Positions 7,233-14,960 of a stretch of DNA of 64,000 nt are shown here, piece by piece. A model generated the notes under the pieces. That model made no database searches and was not told where the DNA came from. It saw only the letters and a program-made list of their open reading frames with translations. This stretch comes from Piscinibacter gummiphilus (lineage in GTDB: Bacteria > Pseudomonadota > Gammaproteobacteria > Burkholderiales > Burkholderiaceae_C). The stretch is taken from positions 4,402,001 through 4,466,000 of the forward strand of contig NZ_CP015118.1 of the NCBI RefSeq assembly GCF_002116905.1, read 5' to 3'. Numbering within the stretch: position 1 is the stretch's first letter; each line of letters starts with the position of its first letter. Made by a program: the position numbers and the translations under genes.

Positions 7233-8994
7233 CAAAACCCAGCTGGTCGTGGTCGACGCCGGTCGGATCGTGGAAGCCCACGTCGTTCTTCGCGAACGAC
7301 ACCGGCGGCAGCGGCTCCAGCGTCACGCCATACGCGGCCGGGTCTTGCCCCACCGGTGAATGCACGGTGCACGCGAAGCGGTGGAAGAAGCCGCTCTGGA
7401 TGCAGCCGTTCTCGAAGAGCTGGCGCACGTACTCCAGCGCGTCCACGGTGTCCTGCACGGTCTGGGTGGGGAAGCCGTACATCAGGTACGCGTGCACGAG
7501 GATGCCGGCGTCCGAGAACGCGCGCGTGACCCGCGCCACCTGTTCCACCGACACGCCCTTCTTCATCAGGTTCAGCAGCCGGTCGGACGCCACCTCGAGC
7601 CCGCCCGAGATCGCGATGCAGCCGCTGTCGGCGAGCTGCAGGCACAGCTCGGGGCTGAAGGTCTTCTCGAAGCGGATGTTGCCCCACCACGAGATGGACG
7701 TGCCGCGCTTCTGGATCTCGGCGGCCAGTGCCTTGAGCGCCTTCGGCGGCGCGGCCTCGTCGACGAAGTGGAAACCGGTCTGGCCTGTCTCGGCAACGAT
7801 GGCCTCGATGCGGTCGACGAGCGTCTCGGCCGACGCACCGTCGTAGCGCGAGATGTAGTCGAGGCTGACATCGCAGAAGCTGCACTTCTTCCAGTAGCAG
7901 CCGTGGGCGACGGTGAGCTTGTTCCATCGCCCGTCGGACCACAGCCGGTGCATCGGGTTCAGCATGTCCAGCAGCGACAGGTAGCGGTCGAGCGGCAGGC
8001 CGTCCCACGTGGGCGTGCCCACCTCGGCGAAGGCCACGTCGGGTTCGCCCATGTCGGAGAACTTCACCGCGTCCTGGCCGGCAGGCCGGTGGAAGGTGCG
8101 CACGAGGCGCTGCGCGGAGCGTTTGCCGGCGAGGTGGTCCAGCAGCGCGAGCAGCGGGCGCTCGCCCGCGTCGAGCGTGACGAAGTCGAAGTGGTCGAAC
8201 ACGCGCGGGTCCGACAGCTCGCGCAGCTCGGTGTTGACGAAGCCGCCGCCGAGCGCCGTGACGATGGTCGGGTCGACCGCCTTGATGGCCTGGGCGATGC
8301 GGAAGGCCGCGTACACGGCGCCCGGGAACGGCACGGACACCAGCACCAGCCGCGGCTGGTGGCGGCGCACCGCGTCGAGCGTGAGGTCGTGCAACGTGCG
8401 GTCGACGAGGTTCAGCGGCGCGGCCAGCGCTTCGGCGAGCGGGTCGAACGTGGGCTGGCTCTGTGCCAGCGACTCGGCGTAGCGCACGAACTCGAAGCGC
8501 GGGTCCACCGCGTCGCGCAGCACGTCGGCCAGGTCGTTGAGGTACAGCGTGGCGAGGTGGCGGGCGCGGTCCTGCAGGCCCAGGGCGCCGAAGGCCCACG
8601 CGAGGGGGTCGCCGCCGTCGTCGTCCACGTACACCTCGAGCGACGCGAAGCGCGAGCCCTCGGGCAGGAAGGCGCGGCCGCAGATGCGGTGTGCCAGGGT
8701 CGAGTCACGGCCCTGCAGGAACGCGAGCACGGGGTCGATGGTGGCGAGGTAGCGGTCGAAGCGGTCGTCGAACGCGTTGGCGTTCGCGCTGCGCTTTTCC
8801 TCCGGCATCGCGCGGATGTGCTCGCGCACGGCGCGCAGCCCGTCCTGGGAGAACAGCGCCAGCACGAGGGCGAGCGCCAGGTCTTCCTGCACGGCGTCGA
8901 ACCCGCGCGACCGCAGGAACCCGGTGAGGTAGGCGGTGGACGGGTACGGGGTGTTGAGCTGCGTCATCGGGGGGATGACGGACAGGATGCGCAT
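7096..8994 (-). CDS. B12-binding-domain radical SAM protein
   Basis: Cytoplasmic 632-residue iron-sulfur enzyme of the cobalamin-dependent radical SAM class. The N-terminal part begins MRILSVIPPMTQLNTPYPS and carries a Rossmann-like B12-binding domain up to about residue 285 (LVLVSVPFPGAVYAAFRIAQ, then TALGGGFVNTEL). The radical SAM core starts with GCYWKKCSFCDV: Cys366, Cys371 and Cys374, a CX4CX2C spacing rather than the textbook CX3CX2C. The later GGLE and YGFPTQT motifs fit SAM binding. Such enzymes often methylate or rearrange lipids, cofactors or natural products; the substrate here is unknown. The start was placed at the ATG before RILSV; longer frames overlap the divergent gene. The upstream neighbour is divergent, so this is a single-gene transcript. 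Confidence 0.9.
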   Translation of the reverse strand: MRILSVIPPMTQLNTPYPSTAYLTGFLRSRGFDAVQEDLALALVLALFSQDGLRAVREHIRAMPEEKRSANANAFDDRFDRYLATIDPVLAFLQGRDSTLAHRICGRAFLPEGSRFASLEVYVDDDGGDPLAWAFGALGLQDRARHLATLYLNDLADVLRDAVDPRFEFVRYAESLAQSQPTFDPLAEALAAPLNLVDRTLHDLTLDAVRRHQPRLVLVSVPFPGAVYAAFRIAQAIKAVDPTIVTALGGGFVNTELRELSDPRVFDHFDFVTLDAGERPLLALLDHLAGKRSAQRLVRTFHRPAGQDAVKFSDMGEPDVAFAEVGTPTWDGLPLDRYLSLLDMLNPMHRLWSDGRWNKLTVAHGCYWKKCSFCDVSLDYISRYDGASAETLVDRIEAIVAETGQTGFHFVDEAAPPKALKALAAEIQKRGTSISWWGNIRFEKTFSPELCLQLADSGCIAISGGLEVASDRLLNLMKKGVSVEQVARVTRAFSDAGILVHAYLMYGFPTQTVQDTVDALEYVRQLFENGCIQSGFFHRFACTVHSPVGQDPAAYGVTLEPLPPVSFAKNDVGFHDPTGVDHDQLGFALKKALYNYMHGIGLEEDVRSWFTQHVPKTTVNRHRIARALATRG

Positions 8995-9096
8995 GGCGGG
9001 AACAGCAGGAGCGAACAGGGGTGCATTTTGCCAGGGCCGCCTATTCGGGGCTTCCACAGGCAGAACGGCCCGATCCGTCCTACAGTGTCGCCCTCG

Positions 9097-9114
9097 GCCC
9101 GCCCTTTGGCGGGC
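9097..9114 (+). promoter_or_regulatory. Stem-loop in the leader of the AtuA-family gene
   Basis: GCCCGCC and GGCGGGC pair around CTTT, ending 16 bases before the start codon. Its placement mirrors the hairpin before the TerD-domain gene. It lies in the divergent interval with the radical SAM gene. Confidence 0.45.
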
Positions 9115-9130
9115 GCTCGGATTTCCAGCG

Positions 9131-10468
9131 ATGGTGGATGGACAGGGACAGGTGTTGAGGGTGGGCTGCGCGGCCGGGTTCTCCGGCGACCGCACGGACG
9201 CGGCCGGCCCGGTGGTCGAGGCCCTGGCGGCCGCGGGCGGCCCGGCCGTGCTGATCTTCGAGACGCTGGCCGAACGGACGCTGGCCCTCGCGCAGCTGGC
9301 CCGCCGCCAGGACCCCGACGCCGGCTACGAGCCCCTGCTGGACGACCTGTTGCGGCCCGTGCTGGCCCGGTGCCTCGCAGCGAACATCCGCATCGTCAGC
9401 AACTTCGGCGCGGCCAACCCCGAGGGCGCCGCGCGCCGCATCGCCCGGCTGGCGGCCGAACTGGGCGCCCGGCCGCCTCGCATCGCCGTGGTCCGGGGTG
9501 ACGACCTGAGCGGCCGCCTGGACACGCTCGGCGACGTTGCCCGGGGCCTCGAGGTCGTCAGCGCCAACGCCTACATCGGCGCCGAGGCCATCGCCGACGC
9601 GCTCTCGGCCGGGGCCGACGTGGTGGTGTGCGGCCGCGTGGCCGACCCGTCGCTGGTCGTGGGTCCCGCCCTCGCCCACTTCGGCTGGGCGCGCGACGAC
9701 TGGGACCGCCTGGCCCGCGCCACGATGGCCGGCCACCTGCTCGAATGCGGCGCCCAGGTCACCGGCGGCTACTACGCCGACCCGGGCCTGAAGGACGTGC
9801 CGGGCCTCGCGCGGCTGGGCTACCCCATCGCCGAGATCGACGCCGACGGGCACTGCACGATCACCAAGCCCGCCGGCACCGGCGGACTGATCGACGCCCA
9901 CACCGTCAAGGAGCAGCTGCTCTACGAGGTGCACGACCCGCACGCCTACGTCACGCCCGACGTGGTGGCCGACCTGGGCGAGGCCGTGGTCACCGAACTC
10001 GGCCCCGACCGCGTGCGCCTCACCGGCGTGCGCGGCCACCCGCGCCCGGCCGACCTGAAGGTCAACGTGTGCCACGCCAACGGCTGGCTGGCCGAGGGCG
10101 AGATCTCGTACGCGGGCGCCCGCGCCGAGGCCCGCGCCCGCCTGGCCGGCCGGGTGCTGCGCGAACGCCTGCCCGCGCTGTCGCTGCGCCTGGACCTGAT
10201 CGGTGTCACCAGCGTGTTCGCCGACGACGCGGGCCGCGACCTCGCCGACCGCATTCCCGGAGACGGCCACGACGTGCGCCTGCGCGCCGCGGCGAGCCAC
10301 CCCGACCGGGCGACGGCCGAGCGGCTGAACCGCGAGGTGACCGCGCTCTACACCACCGGCCCGGCCGGCGGCGGCGGCGTGCGCACGAGCCTGCGGGCGC
10401 GCCTGGGGACCGTGTCGTGCCTCGTGCCGCGCGAGCAGGTGCCCATCGCCTGGAGCTTCTCCGAATGA
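9131..10468 (+). CDS. AtuA-family (DUF1446) acyclic terpene utilisation-like protein
   Basis: Cytoplasmic protein of 445 residues in the AtuA/DUF1446 family. The family hallmark N-terminus is clear: RVGCAAGFSGDRTDAAGPVVE, then IVSNFGAANPEGAARR and DVVVCGRVADPSLVVGP. AtuA is encoded in the citronellol/geraniol degradation cluster of Pseudomonas, but the reaction of the family is not settled and no other atu genes are visible here. The next gene overlaps by ATGA and encodes the small domain that is fused to the C-terminus of longer AtuA proteins, so the two very likely form one enzyme. The start follows a leader hairpin and lacks a strong Shine-Dalgarno (TTTCCAGCG), so an alternative start nearby is possible. 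Confidence 0.85.
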   Translation: MVDGQGQVLRVGCAAGFSGDRTDAAGPVVEALAAAGGPAVLIFETLAERTLALAQLARRQDPDAGYEPLLDDLLRPVLARCLAANIRIVSNFGAANPEGAARRIARLAAELGARPPRIAVVRGDDLSGRLDTLGDVARGLEVVSANAYIGAEAIADALSAGADVVVCGRVADPSLVVGPALAHFGWARDDWDRLARATMAGHLLECGAQVTGGYYADPGLKDVPGLARLGYPIAEIDADGHCTITKPAGTGGLIDAHTVKEQLLYEVHDPHAYVTPDVVADLGEAVVTELGPDRVRLTGVRGHPRPADLKVNVCHANGWLAEGEISYAGARAEARARLAGRVLRERLPALSLRLDLIGVTSVFADDAGRDLADRIPGDGHDVRLRAAASHPDRATAERLNREVTALYTTGPAGGGGVRTSLRARLGTVSCLVPREQVPIAWSFSE

Positions 10469-10854
10469 ACGCCCCTTCCTTCATCCACGTGCCGCTGCAC
10501 CGCGCCGCCCACGGCCGCACCGGCGACAAGGGCAACCGCTCCAACATCAGCGTGATCGCCTGGTCGCCCGCGCTGTGGGACACCCTCGTCGCCCAGGTCA
10601 CCGAGGACGCCGTGGCCGACCTGTTCCGCCACCGCCGCCCCACGAAGGTCACCCGCCACCTGCTGCCGAACCTGCACGCGATGAACTTCGTGCTGGACGA
10701 CGTGCTGGATGGCGGCGTCAACGATTCGCTCAACCTCGACAGCCACGGCAAGGCCCTCTCCTTCCTGCTGCTCGACCTGCCCCTCTCGATTTCACCCGAC
10801 CTGGCCGGACACCTGCGGGGTCCGTCCGACACCTTCCCTGGAGACCTCCCATGA
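10465..10854 (+). CDS. AtuA-like ferredoxin-fold small subunit
   Basis: A 129-residue protein matching the C-terminal domain of full-length AtuA proteins. The start VPLHRAAHGRTGDKGNRSN, with its TGDKGN signature, is typical of this domain. Later LPNLHAMNFVLDDVLDGG and the SLNLDSHGKAL stretch are also family-like. It overlaps the stop of the large AtuA-family gene by four bases (ATGA), so the two are translationally coupled and probably form a complex. It also overlaps the following Bug-type gene by four bases. No membrane segment is present. Confidence 0.8.
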   Translation: MNAPSFIHVPLHRAAHGRTGDKGNRSNISVIAWSPALWDTLVAQVTEDAVADLFRHRRPTKVTRHLLPNLHAMNFVLDDVLDGGVNDSLNLDSHGKALSFLLLDLPLSISPDLAGHLRGPSDTFPGDLP

Positions 10855-11846
10855 CCGCCCCCACCCGGTTCGACATGCCCCGGCGCCGGACCCTCGCCGC
10901 CCTCGCCATCGCCTCCCTCGGCACGATGGGCGCGGGGACCGTCCTGGCCCAGGCGTACCCGGCCAAGCCCATCAACTTCGTCGTGCCGTTCGCGGCCGGC
11001 AGCGCCACCGACATGCTGGCCCGCGCGCTCGGCCAGTCCGTGAGCCAGGAGGGCCACCAGCCGGTGGTGGTGGACAACCGCGCCGGCGCCAACGGCATGC
11101 TGGCGGCCCAGTTCGTCGCGCGCTCGCCGGCCGACGGCTACACCGTGCTGATCGCCACGAACACCACGCAGGCCGCGAACCAGCACCTCTTCAAGAAGAT
11201 GCCGTACGACCCGGTGAAGGACTTCGTGCCCGTCACCGGCCTCGGCAAGGGCGGCCAGGTGCTCGTGGTGCGCGCCGACGCGCCGTACAAGACGGTCGCC
11301 GAACTCGTCGCGGCCGCGAAGAAGGCCCCGGGCAAGCTGACCTTCGGCGGCGGCAGCGGGTCGAGCCGCATGGCCGTCGAGCTGTTCAAGCAGATGACCG
11401 GCACCGACATCCTGCACGTGCCCTACAAGAGCAACCCGAACGCGGTCACCGACCTGATCGGCGGCCAGATCGACCTGATGATCACCGACACCGCCACCGG
11501 CGTGCCCCACGTCAAGGGCGGCAAGCTGCGTGCGCTCGGCGTGTCGACGTCGAAGCGCCTGGCGATGCTGCCGGACGTGCCCACCATCTCGGAAGCCGGC
11601 GTGAAGGGCTACGAGTTCACCTACTGGTTCGCCGCATACGTGCCGGCCCACACCCCGGCGCCGGTCGTGGCCCACCTGCAGGAGCTGCTGGTGCACGCGA
11701 CCAAGGGCCCGGGCGCCCTGGGCTTCTACGAGAGCACCGGTGGCGACGCGTGGACCACGTCGACCGACGAACTCGCGAAGTTCCAGGCCGCCGAGGCGGT
11801 GAAGTGGGGACAGATCATCAAGGCCGCGGGCGTCGAGCCGGAGTGA
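10851..11846 (+). CDS. Bug/TctC-type periplasmic solute-binding protein
   Basis: Periplasmic binding protein of 331 residues in the Bug (tripartite tricarboxylate transporter receptor) family that is greatly expanded in Burkholderiales. It has a twin-Arg-like basic start (MPRRRTLAALAIASLGTMG), a cleavage site after VLAQA, and the family motifs YPAKPINFVVPFAAGSATD, VDNRAGANG and FGGGSGSSRMAVELF. Bug proteins bind carboxylates and related small acids. No TctA/TctB membrane genes are nearby, which is the norm for most Bug paralogues. ATGA overlap with the AtuA-like small subunit makes it part of that operon, suggesting that the bound compound is the substrate of the AtuA-type enzyme. Confidence 0.9.
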   Translation: MTAPTRFDMPRRRTLAALAIASLGTMGAGTVLAQAYPAKPINFVVPFAAGSATDMLARALGQSVSQEGHQPVVVDNRAGANGMLAAQFVARSPADGYTVLIATNTTQAANQHLFKKMPYDPVKDFVPVTGLGKGGQVLVVRADAPYKTVAELVAAAKKAPGKLTFGGGSGSSRMAVELFKQMTGTDILHVPYKSNPNAVTDLIGGQIDLMITDTATGVPHVKGGKLRALGVSTSKRLAMLPDVPTISEAGVKGYEFTYWFAAYVPAHTPAPVVAHLQELLVHATKGPGALGFYESTGGDAWTTSTDELAKFQAAEAVKWGQIIKAAGVEPE

Positions 11847-11922
11847 CGTAAAGAAGTCTGAAGACACGCCACTCGGGAGCGCCGATTGCCTGCGGGACGA
11901 CACCCCCGCTGCCGGAGCTCCG

Positions 11923-14271
11923 ATGACCGCGTCGCCCACTGCTCGCCTTCCGTACCGCCCCATCGGCGGCGCCATCACCGCGCTGCTGGGGCTGATGCTC
12001 CTCGGGGGCGGCGCCTGGCTCGTCCGGCTCGGCGGCTCGTGGTTCTACGTCGCGGCCGGCGCCGTGCTGGTGATCGAGGGCGTGCTGCTCGCGCTCGGCC
12101 GGCGCTTCGTGCTGACGGTGCATGCGCTGCTGCTCGCCGCCACGATGGTCTGGGCGGTGTGGGAAGCGGGCCTCGACTGGTGGCCCATCGCCGCCCGCGC
12201 CGACGTGTTCGTGCTGATGGCCGTGTGGCTGCTGCTGCCCTGGCCGAAGGCGGACGGCCAGCCGCTCGGACGGGGGCCGCTCGCCGCGGTGCTGCTGGTC
12301 TCGGTGGCCGTCGCCGCCGCGTCGTGGGCGTTCGATCCGCACGACGTCGCGGGCGACCTCCCCCCGCGCGACCTGCCGGCCGCCGCGTCGCCCGTGCCCG
12401 ACGGCGAATGGCACGCCTACGGCCGCACCGCCGCCGGCCAGCGGCATTCGCCGCTGCGCGCGATCACCCCCGACAACGTCGCCCGCCTGAAGCCCGCGTG
12501 GACCTACCGCACCGGCGACGTCCGCGGCCAGCCCGGCGATCCGGTGGAGACCACCTTCGAGGTCACGCCGCTGAAGGTCGGCAACCGGCTGTTCCTCTGC
12601 ACGCCGCACCAGTCGGTGATCGCACTCGACGCCACCACCGGCGCCGAGCTGTGGCGCCACGACCCCAAGGTCCAGGGTGAACTCGCCCTGCAGCACCTGA
12701 CCTGCCGCGGGGTCTCCTTCCACGCCGGACCGTCCCCCGTGCCCGGCGACACCTGCCTGAACAAGCTGTTCATGCCCACGTCCGACGCCCGCCTCGTGGC
12801 GCTGGACCCCGAGACCGGCCAGCCCTGCCCCGCGTTCGGCGGCGGCAAGGGCCAGATCGACCTGTGGGCCAACATGCCCAACGTGAACCCGGGCTCGTAC
12901 TACTCGACGTCGCCGGTGGTCGTGACGAAACGCCTCGTCGTCGTGGGCGGCACGGTGCTCGACAACGTGTCCACGAAGGAAGCCTCCGGCGTGATCCGGG
13001 CCTTCGACGTCGACACCGGCGCGCTCGTGTGGAACTGGGACTCGGGCAACCCGGACGCCACCACGCCGATCGGGGCGGACCAGCAGTACACACCCAACTC
13101 GCCGAACAGCTGGTCCATCTCGAGCGTCGACGAGGCCCTCGGCCTGGTCTACGTGCCGATGGGCAACCAGCCGCCCGACCAGTGGGGCGGAAAACGCAGC
13201 CCGTCCGCCGAGAAGTTCTCGTCGTCCGTGGTGGCGCTGGACCTCGCCACCGGCCAGGTGAAGTGGCACTTCCAGACCGTGCACCACGACCTGTGGGACT
13301 ACGACGTGCCGGCCCAGCCCACGCTCGTCGACCTGACCATCGGCGGCCAGAACGTGCCCGCCCTGGTGCAGCCCACGAAACAGGGCGAGCTGTACGTGCT
13401 CGACCGGCGCACCGGCCAGCCGCTGCTGCCCGTCACCGAGCGGCCCGCCCCGCAGGGCGCGGCCGAGGGCGACCACACGGCGGCCACCCAGCCCGTTTCG
13501 GCGCTGTCGTTCGACCCGCCGCCGCTCACGCCGCGGTCGATGTGGGGCGCCACCCTGTTCGACCAGCTCGCGTGCCGCATCAACTTCCACCAGCTGCGCT
13601 ACGAGGGCCGCTACACCCCGCCGTCCACCGGCGGCACGCTGGTCTACCCGGGCAACTTCGGCGTCTTCAACTGGGGCGGCATCGCGGTCGACCCGGTGCG
13701 CCAGGTGGCCTTCACCACGCCCACCTACCTCGCCTTCGTCTCGACGCTGATCCCGCGGGCCGATGCCACCACCACCTACGTCCAGGGCAAGGAGGCGCCC
13801 CACGGCATGCTGCCGAAGCTCAACGAGAACTTCGGCGCGCCGTTCGCGGTGAAGCTGCACCCGTTCACGTCACCGCTGGGCATCCCCTGCCAGGCGCCGC
13901 CGTGGGGCTACGTGGCCGGCGCCGACCTCACCACGGGGCGCATCGCCTGGCGCCACCGCAACGGCACGGTGCGCGACATCACGCCACTGCCGCTGCCGTT
14001 CCGCATGGGGGTGCCGAACATCGGCGGCCCCATCGTCACCGCGGGCGGCGTGGCGTTCCTGACCGGCACCATCGACGACTACGTGCGGGCCTACGACGTG
14101 ACCTCCGGCCGCCAGCTGTGGGAACACCGCCTGCCCGCCGGCGGCCAGGCCACGCCCATGACCTACCAGGGTGAGGACGGCCGGCAATACCTGCTGGTGA
14201 TCGCCGGCGGGCACGGCTCGCTGGGCACCAAGGCGGGCGACCACGTGATCGCCTACGCCCTCCCGAAATAG
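11923..14271 (+). CDS. gcd: Membrane-bound PQQ-dependent dehydrogenase, glucose/quinate type
   Basis: Inner-membrane quinoprotein of 782 residues (E. coli Gcd is 796). About 140 N-terminal residues form five membrane segments; the rest is a periplasmic beta-propeller holding PQQ and a metal ion. It oxidises an aldose such as glucose to the lactone, or a cyclitol acid such as quinate, passing electrons to ubiquinone. Motifs shared with Gcd as I remember it include HHDLWDYDVPAQPTL, the TKQGELYVLDRRTGQPLLPV strand, RYEGRYTPPSTGG, GNFGVFNWGGIAVDP and the closing GGQATPMTYQGEDGRQYL. The resemblance is closer to glucose dehydrogenase than to quinate dehydrogenase, but I cannot exclude the latter. 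GGAG precedes the ATG. It stands alone; no pqq synthesis genes are in the window. Confidence 0.85.
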   Translation: MTASPTARLPYRPIGGAITALLGLMLLGGGAWLVRLGGSWFYVAAGAVLVIEGVLLALGRRFVLTVHALLLAATMVWAVWEAGLDWWPIAARADVFVLMAVWLLLPWPKADGQPLGRGPLAAVLLVSVAVAAASWAFDPHDVAGDLPPRDLPAAASPVPDGEWHAYGRTAAGQRHSPLRAITPDNVARLKPAWTYRTGDVRGQPGDPVETTFEVTPLKVGNRLFLCTPHQSVIALDATTGAELWRHDPKVQGELALQHLTCRGVSFHAGPSPVPGDTCLNKLFMPTSDARLVALDPETGQPCPAFGGGKGQIDLWANMPNVNPGSYYSTSPVVVTKRLVVVGGTVLDNVSTKEASGVIRAFDVDTGALVWNWDSGNPDATTPIGADQQYTPNSPNSWSISSVDEALGLVYVPMGNQPPDQWGGKRSPSAEKFSSSVVALDLATGQVKWHFQTVHHDLWDYDVPAQPTLVDLTIGGQNVPALVQPTKQGELYVLDRRTGQPLLPVTERPAPQGAAEGDHTAATQPVSALSFDPPPLTPRSMWGATLFDQLACRINFHQLRYEGRYTPPSTGGTLVYPGNFGVFNWGGIAVDPVRQVAFTTPTYLAFVSTLIPRADATTTYVQGKEAPHGMLPKLNENFGAPFAVKLHPFTSPLGIPCQAPPWGYVAGADLTTGRIAWRHRNGTVRDITPLPLPFRMGVPNIGGPIVTAGGVAFLTGTIDDYVRAYDVTSGRQLWEHRLPAGGQATPMTYQGEDGRQYLLVIAGGHGSLGTKAGDHVIAYALPK

Positions 14272-14317
14272 CCCCACGCGTGACGGAAGGGGGCGGACCG
14301 CGAGATCATCCGTCCCC

Positions 14318-14956
14318 ATGAAGATCGATTTCGTCTCCGACGTCTCCTGCCCCTGGTGCGCCATCGGGCTGCGCAACCTCGAAACCGCCCTGGAGCGCAT
14401 CGGGCCCGACCTGAAGGTCGACCTGCACTTCCAGCCGTTCGAGCTGAACCCGAACATGGGCCCCGAAGGCCAGGACATCGCCGAACACCTGGGCGAGAAG
14501 TACGGCCTGTCGCCGGAGCAGCTCGCGCAGAACAGCGAGAACATCCGCGCCCGGGGCGAGTCCGTCGGGTTCACGTTCAGCATGGGCGCGCGCCGCCGCA
14601 TCTACAACACCTTCGACGCCCACCGCCTGTTGCACTGGGCCGAGGGCGAAGGCCGCCAGCACGAACTGAAGCAGGCGCTCTTCAAGGCCTACTTCACCGA
14701 CGGCCAGGACCCGAGCGACACCGCACTGCTCGTGGGCGTGGCCGGTGAAGTGGGCCTGGACGCGGCCCGTGCGCAGCAGGTGCTGGACAGCGGCGAGTTC
14801 GCCGACGAGGTGCGCCAGCAGGAACGCTTCTACCAGCAGCAGGGCATCCATGCGGTGCCGGCGGTGATCATCGACGACCGGCACCTGATCCAGGGTGGGC
14901 AGCCCGCCGAGGTGTTCGAGCAGGCGCTGCGGCAGATCGCTGCCGCCAAGGACTGA
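14318..14956 (+). CDS. DsbA/FrnE-family thiol oxidoreductase
   Basis: Cytoplasmic thioredoxin-fold protein of 212 residues in the FrnE branch of the DsbA family. The active-site motif is CPWC at the end of the first strand (DFVSDVSCPWCAIGLRNLE), followed by FQPFELNPNM, which is characteristic of FrnE. The helical insert and the cis-Pro loop (GIHAVPAVIIDDR) are both in place. There is no signal peptide, so it works inside the cell, probably in disulfide exchange or 2-hydroxychromene-type isomerisation. It ends only four bases before the convergent LTA-synthase-like gene and is a separate transcript. Confidence 0.9.
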   Translation: MKIDFVSDVSCPWCAIGLRNLETALERIGPDLKVDLHFQPFELNPNMGPEGQDIAEHLGEKYGLSPEQLAQNSENIRARGESVGFTFSMGARRRIYNTFDAHRLLHWAEGEGRQHELKQALFKAYFTDGQDPSDTALLVGVAGEVGLDAARAQQVLDSGEFADEVRQQERFYQQQGIHAVPAVIIDDRHLIQGGQPAEVFEQALRQIAAAKD

Positions 14957-14960
14957 CACG

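Noticed and set aside
4892..8599. A minus-strand open frame of more than 1,200 codons running through the TerD-domain and radical SAM genes
   Set aside because: It is antisense to one clear gene and out of frame with the other; the translation is Arg/Ala/Gln-rich and has no domain. High GC produces such frames.
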